Positions 45,708 through 55,736 are shown, counted from the first letter of the stretch. The stretch: 64,000 bases of DNA from Psychroserpens ponticola (GCF_023556315.2 NZ_CP116221.1:2367001-2431000), one strand, 5' to 3'. Program-made: numbers and translations. The notes: generated by a model from the sequence alone, not told the origin.

Positions 45708-47555
45708 CTATTTATCTAATGAAGCTTTCAATATTTCTTCTTTTCTTGCTAATAAACCTAAAACATCGTAATAATGATTTAGAATTTCTTCTTTTCCCCA
45801 TTTATGTTTTAAATTAGTCTTGTTATATATTATTAATTGTTTTGCTGGTAAACTTGCTTTATAATATTTTCCTGTTTTATCTGCTTTTCCTTTTGGAGAT
45901 TCGTCATTCATTTTAGAATTTCCACTTTTACTAACTAAACATAAATTCCCTAAACAATCTAAAACATCTGCATTCGCTTTATTTCTGTATGATTGTGGTA
46001 AATGGTGTTCTACTGAATTTCTATATTTAAACTCAAAACTATATTCGTTTGGGCATTCTGTCCAATATAAATAATCTATAAAATTAAAAAGAAAATGTGG
46101 CGTACTTGTGCCTTCATTATAATGCGGCTCTTTTACTAGATTATCATAATTTCTATTATCATTAAATGTATTAATTACCAAAGCATTTAATTTTGTTAAG
46201 AAGTCTTTAGACTCTATTTCTAAATCTTCTACATCAGTAAACCAACTTAGTATTTCTTGTAAATAATTTTTGTACTTCTTTGTTCTAAACGTTACTTGCA
46301 ACATAGAAAGACATTTAATTATAGGCTCTTGAAATGCAGAAAAAGTGTTCTTATATTGTAGCTTTTTATATTTTTTATTGCCTTTTTTGTAATAATACAT
46401 TTCTGGCTTATGCAAAATCCATTTAGAATTATCTTCCGATTTTTCATCCTCAATAACCGTTACTATAAATCGGTCGAAAACAACTCTGTAATACAATAGA
46501 AAATCAATAAATTCCAATGGATCTATTTGATCCTCTAAGTCTTCAAACCACTTTAATAGCTCATCACCATTTAAAGGAATATTTAAAGCCTCATCATCTT
46601 CAAAGTATAATTTTAAAACATGCATTAAAAAGTTAGGAAAATCGATAATAGACTCAAAGTCTTCTTTCTGATCTATATCGTTACTTTCCTCTGTATCTAA
46701 AATTGATTCTCCAGATAAAATCTGATGGATACTTAAAGAAGTGTCTTTAGTACCATCTTCATTGATGTCTTCATCAGCCTTAAAATGATAACTATTAAAG
46801 TTTTTACCAAAAAAACCTGCTCTATCTTTTTTGAATAATCGCTGTATTGGTTGATTCATTTGTGAACAAGCATCCCATATTTTTGAAAATTGAGCTGTAC
46901 CACTTTTATTAGTTTGAATCTTATCTAAAAGTCTCGCTTTTATTATTTCATGTTCTTCTAATTGTTCTCCTCTATTATTCATAACCTCAAAATAATGAGC
47001 AACATCAATATCTGAAGGTATTTCTACTTTTACTAACTGTACTTGGTTAAAAAAATAGTCTTTAAAACCACTTATAGCATCCATTTTTAAAAAATCTATA
47101 AACTTTAGTGTTTCATTAGGTGCTTTTATTTTTAAATCTACTGTTTCTATATATTCAATAGCTTCATTAAAATGAGAAACTAAATGATTAGTGGTTGTTG
47201 TAACAACTTCTCCTCTTTGGTAATAAGTGCTTAAAAAACTCTCCACTTCTGGTCTAGAATCGTATTGCAGTTTTGAGGTGTGTAAACTGGTATCTAGTTT
47301 TTTAGCAATTAATGAAAGTGTAGTTAATCGTTGCTGACCGTCAATGACTTCAAAATCTCCATTTTTTCTTTTTAAAACGACTAATGTTCCTATAAAATAA
47401 AAGCCTTTTGGGTCTTTATTATAGTTCTCGTAAATATCCCTTAGTAATTGGTGTATTTCGTCATCTGTCCAAGCAAAATTTCTTTGGTACAAAGGCACTA
47501 CATAATTAGACTGAAAAATTTCGCGAATACTTTTATTTAAATCCTTTACTCCCAT
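45708..47555 (-). CDS. DUF262-DUF1524 (GmrSD-like) protein
   Basis: This 615-residue protein has an N-terminal DUF262 domain (VPLYQRNFAWTDDEIHQLL, FYFIGTLVVLKR, FEVIDGQQRLTTLSLI), the DGQQR motif proposed for nucleotide use. A C-terminal DUF1524-type HNH nuclease follows (SVEHHLPQS... DVLDCLGNLCLVSKSGNSKM). GmrSD-like enzymes cut DNA carrying modified bases. It overlaps the next DUF262 gene by one base. Substrate specificity is unknown. Confidence 0.85.
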   Translation of the reverse strand: MGVKDLNKSIREIFQSNYVVPLYQRNFAWTDDEIHQLLRDIYENYNKDPKGFYFIGTLVVLKRKNGDFEVIDGQQRLTTLSLIAKKLDTSLHTSKLQYDSRPEVESFLSTYYQRGEVVTTTTNHLVSHFNEAIEYIETVDLKIKAPNETLKFIDFLKMDAISGFKDYFFNQVQLVKVEIPSDIDVAHYFEVMNNRGEQLEEHEIIKARLLDKIQTNKSGTAQFSKIWDACSQMNQPIQRLFKKDRAGFFGKNFNSYHFKADEDINEDGTKDTSLSIHQILSGESILDTEESNDIDQKEDFESIIDFPNFLMHVLKLYFEDDEALNIPLNGDELLKWFEDLEDQIDPLEFIDFLLYYRVVFDRFIVTVIEDEKSEDNSKWILHKPEMYYYKKGNKKYKKLQYKNTFSAFQEPIIKCLSMLQVTFRTKKYKNYLQEILSWFTDVEDLEIESKDFLTKLNALVINTFNDNRNYDNLVKEPHYNEGTSTPHFLFNFIDYLYWTECPNEYSFEFKYRNSVEHHLPQSYRNKANADVLDCLGNLCLVSKSGNSKMNDESPKGKADKTGKYYKASLPAKQLIIYNKTNLKHKWGKEEILNHYYDVLGLLARKEEILKASLDK

Positions 47556-49021
47556 TAACTATCAAGATTAAATTTTGATAAATCTATTTTAACTTTTTCT
47601 GCTTTTTTAATTTTAACCTTCAATCCTTTAAAGAAATAAACAATAACATCTTCTACTTTCGCACAAACAATATCCTTTTGTGCCATTTCATTAAGTGCTC
47701 TTAATTCAAAATAGTTTTTACTTTGTTCTATGATAGAAAAGATTTCCATTTCTGATGGATACTTAGCTACCGCAGCATATTTTACTTGCTGTTTTTCTAA
47801 TCGTAAACGATATACAACGGCATACAATACTTTATAATATTTGTTTACGCCTTCTTCTCCGTATTTATCAAATAGTAAAATGATAAGCGATTTATAAAGC
47901 TCTCTTAAATATTGATCTCCTGTTCTATAACTTTTAGGATAATGACATTGCTTTTCATAAAAACATTTAAATGCTTTTAAGAAAGAAGTATCGTCTTTAT
48001 GGATAAAAAGTTGCTTGTAAATCTCTACATAAGACTCTATATAATCGAAAAAAGACTTACCATTTAAAATTGGCTGATTAATAGAGACAAAATCATTAAC
48101 GTTAGATAGGTGTTTTTGGTTAAAACGAGATTTCATTCCTTTAACCTGAACTTGTAAACCGTTAAAATAATTTAGTGCAACCGAATGCAATAAGTTACTA
48201 TTATGAAACGGGTATTCCATTTCTTCTTTATACTTAATGGTGTGTCCTTTAAACTCAACAATAGTATTTTTACTAAAACCAAATGCGGCTTGCTTTTTAC
48301 TCCAAATTCTGGTTCTATACAATTGTTCATTAAACAACTGCTTTAAAACATCTTGTGGTGTCTCTTTTGTATTTAAAGGATCTATAACAAAACGCGTGGC
48401 GTTTTCCCATCTACGGTCACTATTCATTTTATCTGCATCGGTAGCTTGTTCGTCTTCCATTGCTCTAATATGGTAGGCTTTTAAGAGATTATAAGGCTCT
48501 AAAGTTTTACCTCTACTATTTTGCGAATCGAACATTTGAAAAGATTCGGAAAGTTTAGTTACTCGCACCTCAACAAATTCGCAAAACTTTGTTATATAGT
48601 TTAAAAAATCTGCTTTTTCCTGTGCTACATTTTCTTGTAACCAATAGGCTATAAATTCGTTATTAGTACGAATGCATTTTTCGGAATCACTATGGTTAAA
48701 CTTTAGGTTTTTAGATAAAGCTATAGCTTCTGGAGAGGCTAACTGACATAAAATTAAGATTAACGTAGTTATACGTTGTTGTCCGTCTATAATTTTAAAT
48801 CCCTCTTTTCTATCCGTTGTATTTTCGTATAAAATAACACTCCCAATTCTATAAGCGCTTTTTACTTGCTGCCAACTACCATAAATATCTTCTAGTAGCT
48901 GCGCTACATTTTTTGGTTGCCAACGATAAGGGCGTTGATAAACTGGTATTTGTAAATCTTGATTTAATACAGCACTTACCTTTTTTATTTCGGCGTGTAT
49001 TGTTTTTTCTTTTTCACTCAA
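47555..49021 (-). CDS. DUF262 protein without an obvious HNH domain
   Basis: This 488-residue protein has the DUF262 domain (IPVYQRPYRWQPKNVAQLLEDI, YRIGSVILYE, FKIIDGQQRITTLILIL). The C-terminal half is helical and shows no clear DUF1524 HNH motif, unlike its neighbour. The two DUF262 genes may form a functional pair like GmrS and GmrD. The start overlaps the stop of the kinase gene by four bases. Confidence 0.83.
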   Translation of the reverse strand: MSEKEKTIHAEIKKVSAVLNQDLQIPVYQRPYRWQPKNVAQLLEDIYGSWQQVKSAYRIGSVILYENTTDRKEGFKIIDGQQRITTLILILCQLASPEAIALSKNLKFNHSDSEKCIRTNNEFIAYWLQENVAQEKADFLNYITKFCEFVEVRVTKLSESFQMFDSQNSRGKTLEPYNLLKAYHIRAMEDEQATDADKMNSDRRWENATRFVIDPLNTKETPQDVLKQLFNEQLYRTRIWSKKQAAFGFSKNTIVEFKGHTIKYKEEMEYPFHNSNLLHSVALNYFNGLQVQVKGMKSRFNQKHLSNVNDFVSINQPILNGKSFFDYIESYVEIYKQLFIHKDDTSFLKAFKCFYEKQCHYPKSYRTGDQYLRELYKSLIILLFDKYGEEGVNKYYKVLYAVVYRLRLEKQQVKYAAVAKYPSEMEIFSIIEQSKNYFELRALNEMAQKDIVCAKVEDVIVYFFKGLKVKIKKAEKVKIDLSKFNLDS

Positions 49022-49626
49022 ACCTCATCCGTTTTAGGCATTGAATCAATTAGTATTGCAATTATTTCATTTGCTATGTCTATTTTTGATTTTCCTTTTA
49101 TTTCAATGATATGCCTTGCAACCTTATTAAACAATTTACTTTTAATAAAACGAAAATTATAATCAGCTTGCTCCTGTAAAACCTCATTACTATCATGATT
49201 TGGTCGATTCATTATTCTTTCTGATAATTCATTGTAACTTTCCATAATATCATTAGAGTAAGATAACAGTATAACATTAGGATATTCTTCTAAAATCTTT
49301 TGACAACTCTCAAAATCTTTTGAATTATTCCAATCGATTAAATCTCCTCCAATATTAATAATGTGATTAGTACCAGCTTTTTCTAAAATAGTTCTTAAGT
49401 GATCAGGATTTAAGAAAGACCGAGCATAATCATTCGCTTTTGTCCAACTATTATTAGTCAATAATGTTTCATATTGATTGCTATCAATTTTAGTTTGGTT
49501 AATTAAAACCTGTTTCTCTATATCAGAATCAAAAATTGAATACGCTTCATTATCATCACAAATCACTTTTGAAATAGTAGTTTTCCCAACACCCATTGCT
49601 CCAATCAAAACTATATTATAACTCAT
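49018..49626 (-). CDS. P-loop kinase-like protein within the defence operon
   Basis: This 202-residue protein has a Walker A motif at its start (VLIGAMGVGKTTISKVI), an acidic DSD motif (IFDSDIEKQV) and a GGD motif (HIINIGGDLIDWN), in the order found in shikimate-kinase-like nucleoside/small-molecule kinases. Arginines in ELSERIMNRPN may form the lid. It overlaps both hsdS and the DUF262 gene by four bases, so its product is co-expressed with restriction genes. Function in defence is unknown. Confidence 0.75.
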   Translation of the reverse strand: MSYNIVLIGAMGVGKTTISKVICDDNEAYSIFDSDIEKQVLINQTKIDSNQYETLLTNNSWTKANDYARSFLNPDHLRTILEKAGTNHIINIGGDLIDWNNSKDFESCQKILEEYPNVILLSYSNDIMESYNELSERIMNRPNHDSNEVLQEQADYNFRFIKSKLFNKVARHIIEIKGKSKIDIANEIIAILIDSMPKTDEV

Positions 49627-51356
49627 ACCGCAACCGTTTTACTTTCCTTCTCAAAAACCTCCCTCAAAACACTCTGCATCATCATCTCACTATGTGCTTG
49701 GCTTTGTTGTACTTCTTGCTCCAACCTATCACATAAACCCATTAAAGCATTTACTTTCTTTACAATGGCCTTTTGTTCTTCTAGTGGTGGAAGTGGAAAT
49801 TTAAGTTGATATAAAATTCCTAAGTTTATATTCTTTTGAGCAGTTGAAGGCGCGAACTTTTCTAAATCCGATTTCATAATTGTTATAAAATACTCAACAT
49901 AACTAGCTAAAGAATTTCCATTATCTATTATTTCTGTAAACCCAACAACACTATCTGGAAAACAAGCGTTAAAACCTAGTATACCAGTTTCAGCAATATT
50001 TGCAGCTATTGTAATACATAAAGTTCCTTTGTCCCACATTCGACTTTGAGCTAAACCAAAATTATTATAAAGGGATTTATGAGTATTAATAATGCCTCCA
50101 TTTTTTTTTGCACTAGAAACGTCACCTGTTTGGACGAGTGGATATTTACCATCACTAAATAATCTGAAATCATTTCTTGGACGATGTTTTGATTTACCTC
50201 TTTCAAATAATCCTATTTCTTGCATCCTGCACCAAACCCAACCAACAGGTAAATCATAAGGAATTTCATCTTTGGTAATTGGTGGCAAGGCTTTTTCCTT
50301 TTTTATTTTTTTGTCTTTTATCAGTTGCGTTTTCTCTTTTTGTATGCGCTTTAATAGTTGGCTAGCATCTTCTGTATCTGGATTATTTGCTCGCCAATCT
50401 ACTGTCAATTTACCTTGTACTGCTAATTGTAAAACCGCTTCTCGTAATTTTTTAATGTTGGTTGTTTCATTAAAGAAACTTTTAAAATGGTCTTGTAAAA
50501 AAGTCCATTCTTGTTTAGCATTAATGGTAGTGAGTTGGTTTAATGCAGACGTAACAAAATCTTCTTTTAACCCAATACGAGCTACCGTTAATTGCTCTAA
50601 TTGCTCTACTTCTTTAAAAAGGGTTTCTACTACTTTTACGATTTCTTTTTGTTCTTCTACTGGTGGAAGTGGAACGGCTGTAGCTTTTAAATTCCCTTGT
50701 GTTATTTGATTTATTGTCGTGGTTTCAACTCCATCTAACTTTGACCTATATTGAGGCGATTGTATAAATAATTGCAAGTAAGGATTGAATTTAGACCTGA
50801 AAATTGCCATAAACGCACCGAAAACCATAATCTCATCAATCTGTCCAATTATTGTACATTTTCCAACAAGTCTCCTACTTCCGTTTCTAGCACAAATAAG
50901 TAAATCACCTTCTTCTATAATATCTTTTTCTCTGTAATCAGTATTAACTCTTACCAAATCTTGTAAACACAATTCTCCTTCTTGAATATTTGAAGACCTT
51001 AATACAGGAACTCCAATTTCATTTTTATGCGCAGGTTTATAAGTCAACCCTACATTTGTTGTACCGATTTCTCCAAGTCTTGTCCAAACCCAAGTTTTAG
51101 CGATTCCAAAAGGTATTTCTTCTTTTGAAATCTTTGGTAAAGCTTTATCTTTTTTAAACTTCTTCTGTTTAACAAGGTTTTCTTTTTCTAATGATACTTG
51201 TTTTAATAATTCTGAAGCAGGTTCAAAACCTTTATTTTTTGCTCTCCAATCTGCAGTCAATTTACCTTGAATTGCCAATTGTAAAATCAATCCTTTTAAT
51301 TCTTCGGCATTTTTAGGACGAATGGTTAATTCTTTAAAGTGTTGTAGTAGTTGCAT
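49623..51356 (-). CDS. hsdS: Type I restriction specificity subunit
   Basis: This 577-residue protein has two tandem target-recognition halves with repeated helical regions: LKGLILQLAIQGKLTADWRA at the start and LREAVLQLAVQGKLTVDWRA near residue 300. Each is followed by a coiled-coil and a LPPVEEQ/LPPLEEQK segment. HsdS selects the bipartite target sequence for the methylase and nuclease subunits. It is one base from hsdM, in the usual order. Confidence 0.93.
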   Translation of the reverse strand: MQLLQHFKELTIRPKNAEELKGLILQLAIQGKLTADWRAKNKGFEPASELLKQVSLEKENLVKQKKFKKDKALPKISKEEIPFGIAKTWVWTRLGEIGTTNVGLTYKPAHKNEIGVPVLRSSNIQEGELCLQDLVRVNTDYREKDIIEEGDLLICARNGSRRLVGKCTIIGQIDEIMVFGAFMAIFRSKFNPYLQLFIQSPQYRSKLDGVETTTINQITQGNLKATAVPLPPVEEQKEIVKVVETLFKEVEQLEQLTVARIGLKEDFVTSALNQLTTINAKQEWTFLQDHFKSFFNETTNIKKLREAVLQLAVQGKLTVDWRANNPDTEDASQLLKRIQKEKTQLIKDKKIKKEKALPPITKDEIPYDLPVGWVWCRMQEIGLFERGKSKHRPRNDFRLFSDGKYPLVQTGDVSSAKKNGGIINTHKSLYNNFGLAQSRMWDKGTLCITIAANIAETGILGFNACFPDSVVGFTEIIDNGNSLASYVEYFITIMKSDLEKFAPSTAQKNINLGILYQLKFPLPPLEEQKAIVKKVNALMGLCDRLEQEVQQSQAHSEMMMQSVLREVFEKESKTVAV

Positions 51357-51357
51357 A

Positions 51358-52788
51358 TTACTTTAAAGCTTCGGTTAATACATTTATAATTTCGTCTTGT
51401 ATGCTAGAAATTTTTTGTTCTGTAGTTCTGAATTTTTCTAATAGTATTTCTGGACTTTCTAAAGTATCTGCTTCTTGGTGTGGATTTTTAATATCAAGAT
51501 TGTAGTTACGCTTTTTAATATCTTCAATAGATACTTTCCAAGCGTATTCATTTTCCACACGTTTGTTCCACCATTTTTTTTCAACATCAAACTCTTTAAC
51601 GTTAATGGGTTTACTTTTGTTATAACTTTTGGCTCCTTTAGGGTATTGGTGCTCGTAATACCAAACGTCTTTAGTTGGTGTTCCTTTTTCAAAAAATAAT
51701 AAATTGGTTTTAATACTTGTGTATGGGTTAAAAACACCATTTGGTAAACGCACTATGGTATGTAAGTTACATTTATCTAGTAACTCTTCTTTTAGCCGTG
51801 TTTTCATCCCTTCGCCAAACAAGGTACCATCTGGTAATACAATAGCACAACGACCGTTATTTTTTAATAGCTTAATAATCAAGGCTAAGAATAAATCGGC
51901 TGTTTCTTTGGTTCTAAACTTTTTAGGGAAGTTGGTTTCGGTACCATCTGCTTCTACTCCTCCAAAAGGTGGATTAGAGAGTATAATATCTAACTTGTCT
52001 TTGGCTCCCCAATCTGCATAGGGTTTGCTTAACAAATTATCTCTACGTACGGCTGGCAAATCAAAACCATGTAACATTAAATTTGTGGTACACAGTAAAT
52101 GTGGTAATGGTTTTTTCTCTATACCACGTATCGATTTTTGTAATACGTCTCTTTCCTTATGTCCTTTTACTTGGTTTCTAACATGATCTATAGTACAAGT
52201 TAAAAAACCACCTGTACCACAAGCAGGATCTAATACACTTTCGCCTAATTGCGGATTAATCATATCTACCATAAACTGCGTTACAGCTCTTGGTGTGTAA
52301 TACTCACCTGAAGAACCTGCAGATTGTAGGTCTTTTAATATGGTTTCGTAAATATCGTTAAATACGTGGCTTTCTTTAGAGTCGTTAAAATCTATTTGGT
52401 TAATCACATTTATGACTTGACGGAAGAGTGTTCCGTTTTTCATAAAGTTATACGTATCATCAAAAACAGAACGTATAATTTTAGCTTGTGGACTTAATGT
52501 AATATCCAGTTCTTTTAAAGCTGGAAATAGTTCAGTTTCTATAAACTCCATTAAAGCATCGCCTGTTAAGCCCTCATCATCAGCTGCCCAATTTTGCCAT
52601 TTTAAGTGTTCGGGAATTGGCGATTGGTAATCGTCTATGGTAATTTCCCATTCTTCTTCTTTATCGGCAAATATTTTCATAAAAAGCATCCATACCATTT
52701 GCGAGATACGTTGTGCATCTCCATCTACTCCAGTGTCTTTACGCATGATATCGCGTATGCCTTTTATGTTTGTTGTTATGTTACTCAT
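51358..52788 (-). CDS. hsdM: Type I restriction-modification methylase subunit
   Basis: This 476-residue adenine-specific methyltransferase has the SAM-binding loop (VLDPACGTGGFLTCTI), the catalytic NPPF motif (ILSNPPFGGVEADG) and the SGEYYTPRAVTQFMVDM segment typical of HsdM. The N-terminal helical domain (MVWMLFMKIFADKEEEW) is present. The gene overlaps the end of hsdR by one base. It protects host DNA and is needed for restriction. Confidence 0.95.
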   Translation of the reverse strand: MSNITTNIKGIRDIMRKDTGVDGDAQRISQMVWMLFMKIFADKEEEWEITIDDYQSPIPEHLKWQNWAADDEGLTGDALMEFIETELFPALKELDITLSPQAKIIRSVFDDTYNFMKNGTLFRQVINVINQIDFNDSKESHVFNDIYETILKDLQSAGSSGEYYTPRAVTQFMVDMINPQLGESVLDPACGTGGFLTCTIDHVRNQVKGHKERDVLQKSIRGIEKKPLPHLLCTTNLMLHGFDLPAVRRDNLLSKPYADWGAKDKLDIILSNPPFGGVEADGTETNFPKKFRTKETADLFLALIIKLLKNNGRCAIVLPDGTLFGEGMKTRLKEELLDKCNLHTIVRLPNGVFNPYTSIKTNLLFFEKGTPTKDVWYYEHQYPKGAKSYNKSKPINVKEFDVEKKWWNKRVENEYAWKVSIEDIKKRNYNLDIKNPHQEADTLESPEILLEKFRTTEQKISSIQDEIINVLTEALK

Positions 52789-55157
52789 TAAGCTATATTG
52801 TATATTTCGTTTTCTAATTCTTTAATCGCTTGTTCAAAATCTTTCTTTTTACCAAATGCTCTTACCAATTCAACTGGAGAACCCATTTGGCTTAAAGGTT
52901 GTACTTTGAGTACAGAACCTTGTTCTATAGACACAATGCCTTCTTTTTCGTATTTATCTAATAAACTATTTAAAACCTTTTGTGCTGTTTCACTATACTT
53001 AGAAAAGTAATTGCGCTTACGAACATTGTTTGCACGTTCTTGTCGTGTTAAAGCAGGTTGATCAAAAGCAATGTGGCAGATTAAATCGAATGCATCTAAA
53101 TCTTGACCAACATCTTCACGAAGAGCTTCTAACAACACACCATGTTCGGCTAGTTCTTTTATGAGCTCTTCTTTCTTTTCTGAGTCGTTCCATCGTTGGA
53201 TAAAATCGTCTAAAGAAGCAAACTCTTTTGTTATATTTTTTCTAGAATAATCTTTTAAAGATTCTGTTATTAACTTACCGTCTTTTCCGTAATACTGTAC
53301 GCGTTCATTAACTATGGAAACAGGTATTTGATTGACGTAGTATTTTTTTACTTCGTCGTCTTCTCCATCAATAGTTATGTCTGGAGTTGTTGGCTTAAAA
53401 ACATCAGGCTTACTTGGATCTCCAATATCTGGTTCTGTTGGGTCAATAACATCTGGCGGAACTACTGGTTCGTTGGGAGCAGGCTCATAGATTTGAACGG
53501 GATCTCCATCAAAATCTGGTCTAGCGAATATGTTAGTAGCTTTTCTGAAATCCATTATAGTAAAATAGACTTTACCTTCAGCCTCTCTAATGCGAGTTCC
53601 TCTACCTATAATTTGCTTAAATTCTGTAACCGATTGAATGTTGGATTCTAAAACAATAAACTTTACCATTTTAGTATCGATACCTGTTGTTAGCATTTTA
53701 GACGTTGTAGCAATTACTGGAAAACGTTCTTCAACATCTGTAAAGTTATCTAACTCCTGTTTTCCAACTTCATCATCACCAGTTATCTTAACACAATAGT
53801 TCCAATGTTTAGCAACTAGATCAGCGTTTTCATTTATTAAAGCTTGTCGCATTCTGTTAGCATGGTCAATATCTACACAGAATACAATAGTTTTGGCGAA
53901 GCGATCTGTTGCTTTTAAGTATTCAGTAATTTTTTGTGCTACAACTTGTGTTCGTTCATCTATTGCTAATTTTCTATCGTAATCTTTAAGGTTATAGATA
54001 CGATCTTCCACCTCATTACCATACTTGTCTCTCAAGCCAGCAGTTGGTCTCCAGCCATCATCTACATTTGTTGTGATTCTTACGACTTTATAAGGCGCTA
54101 AAAAGCCATCATCAATTCCTTGTTTTAATGAATATGTATAAACAGGCTCTCCAAAATATTCCATATTAGAAACATCTTTAGTTTCCTTTGGCGTTGCTGT
54201 CAATCCAATTTGTGTAGCTGAACTAAAATATGTTAACACATCTCGCCATGCTGAAGCTTCTGAAGCACTTCCTCTATGGCACTCGTCAATAACTATTAAA
54301 TCGAAAAAATCTGGACTAAATTCTTTGTACGCATTTTTATCCTCGTCTGTACTTGTTAAGCCTTGATACAATGCGAAATATATTTGATAGGATTTGTCAA
54401 TCTTTCGGTTTTTAATAATGTGCATGATATCATTTCCGAAAGGAGAAAAGTCGCCATTCTTTGTTTGTGTTAATAAAGCATTTCTATCTGCAAGAAATAA
54501 AATACGCTTCTTCACTCCTGTTTTCCATAGTCGCCAAATTATATTAAATGCAGTATAGGTTTTTCCAGTTCCTGTTGCCATAACTAGGATAATCCTATTT
54601 TGCTCTTTAGCAACAGCTTCTAACGTTCTATTAACTGCGTTTTGTTGGTAATACCTTGGCGTCATTCCGCTATCATCTGCGTAATAATCCTTTTGCACAA
54701 TTTCTTGAGCTTCTGGAGTTTCAATATTTGCATGCTTTAAATACTTCTTCCATAGAGTTTCAGGAGAAGGGAAATTATCTAAAGTTAACTCTTCTTCTAA
54801 AGTTCCGTCTGTTCTTGTTTTATCATGAAAGACAAAAGAATCTCCATTAGAAGTAAACACAAATGGAATTTGTAAAATTTCGGAATATTCTAAAGCTTGT
54901 TGCATACCATGACCAACTGCTTTTTTATTGTCCTTAGCTTCAATAATTGCAATTGGGATATTAGACTTATAATATAGAATGTAATCTGCTCGTTTATTTT
55001 TCCCTCTAGTATAGAGGTTTCCTTGAACAATGATTCTACCATCTGTAAAAGAGACTTCCTCTCTTACCTGAGTTCTCATATTCCATCCTGCTTTTTGAAT
55101 AGCTGGATTGATAAACTTTGTGCATATATCTCTTTCTGAGAGGTCTTTTTTATTCAT
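52788..55157 (-). CDS. hsdR: Type I restriction endonuclease subunit R
   Basis: This 789-residue motor-nuclease has an N-terminal nuclease region (IPIAIIEAKDNKKAVGHGMQQ), superfamily 2 helicase motifs (VMATGTGKTYTAFNI, IVIDECHRGSA, LTATPKETKDVS, QIIGRGTRIREAEGK) and a C-terminal EcoEI-type domain. A proline- and aspartate-rich linker occurs near residue 575-600 (EPVVPPDVIDPTEPDIGD). It translocates DNA and cuts unmodified targets. First gene of the operon. Confidence 0.95.
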   Translation of the reverse strand: MNKKDLSERDICTKFINPAIQKAGWNMRTQVREEVSFTDGRIIVQGNLYTRGKNKRADYILYYKSNIPIAIIEAKDNKKAVGHGMQQALEYSEILQIPFVFTSNGDSFVFHDKTRTDGTLEEELTLDNFPSPETLWKKYLKHANIETPEAQEIVQKDYYADDSGMTPRYYQQNAVNRTLEAVAKEQNRIILVMATGTGKTYTAFNIIWRLWKTGVKKRILFLADRNALLTQTKNGDFSPFGNDIMHIIKNRKIDKSYQIYFALYQGLTSTDEDKNAYKEFSPDFFDLIVIDECHRGSASEASAWRDVLTYFSSATQIGLTATPKETKDVSNMEYFGEPVYTYSLKQGIDDGFLAPYKVVRITTNVDDGWRPTAGLRDKYGNEVEDRIYNLKDYDRKLAIDERTQVVAQKITEYLKATDRFAKTIVFCVDIDHANRMRQALINENADLVAKHWNYCVKITGDDEVGKQELDNFTDVEERFPVIATTSKMLTTGIDTKMVKFIVLESNIQSVTEFKQIIGRGTRIREAEGKVYFTIMDFRKATNIFARPDFDGDPVQIYEPAPNEPVVPPDVIDPTEPDIGDPSKPDVFKPTTPDITIDGEDDEVKKYYVNQIPVSIVNERVQYYGKDGKLITESLKDYSRKNITKEFASLDDFIQRWNDSEKKEELIKELAEHGVLLEALREDVGQDLDAFDLICHIAFDQPALTRQERANNVRKRNYFSKYSETAQKVLNSLLDKYEKEGIVSIEQGSVLKVQPLSQMGSPVELVRAFGKKKDFEQAIKELENEIYNIA

Positions 55158-55736
55158 TTAAAGCTAAAAATATTCGTACGATTAAATGATAATTGATATC
55201 ATACAATCATAAATTAATTATTAAAAGTGTCAACAATCTAATTAATTATATAGGGAGAGTTTAAAGATAGAAACTTTAAGAATTAAGCAAAAGGAAAACA
55301 CTAAAATTATTACCTTTGATTTGCGATGCAGAGATTTATTTTCAAGGCGCTCCATAATAAAGTGTAGTTCCTATTGGACTGTATCCTTCAAGGCGATGGC
55401 TTTGGTGTCTTTATTTGTTAGTCTTCCTTATAATTTATTCGTTTACGAATGCCTCCACTTTCAAGATAGATAATGACACCCGCTTTATAACACTTGTCTA
55501 ATGTTTAAGTTTCACGAATGGCTGCACTTTGCTTATTTTTTTAGAAGTAATCCGCTTATTCCCTTCTCGTCTCACAGCCAAACGGACTTAATAAACCACA
55601 AGTTAGAGTCATATTTTGAAAAGCCCAAACTTTTAAGAATGGCTACTATGAGTTATTATATGCTTTTTACTAATGTATTTAATGGACATCTGATATTCCT
55701 TATTAGATTAGAAATCTAATAAAACAATTTAATTTA
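55158..55736. other. 579-base gap upstream of hsdR
   Basis: No convincing gene is seen here. Two related 17-base segments, at 55445-55461 and 55514-55530 (ACGAATGCCTCCACTTT and ACGAATGGCTGCACTTT), match at 15 positions, 69 bases apart. A weaker third relative is near 55634. A 72-codon open frame at 55501 has no family signature. The region probably holds the promoter of the defence operon, on the minus strand near 55160-55330. Confidence 0.4.
55186..55202. promoter_or_regulatory. Small inverted repeat upstream of hsdR
   Basis: ATGATA (55186-55191) and TATCAT (55197-55202) with a five-base spacer form a perfect dyad, 29 bases upstream of the hsdR start codon. It could be an operator. In such AT-rich DNA a six-base dyad may occur by chance. 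Confidence 0.25.

Noticed and set aside
55501-55719. 72-codon frame in the gap upstream of hsdR
   Set aside because: Composition is not protein-like, no family was recognised, and imperfect repeats run through it.
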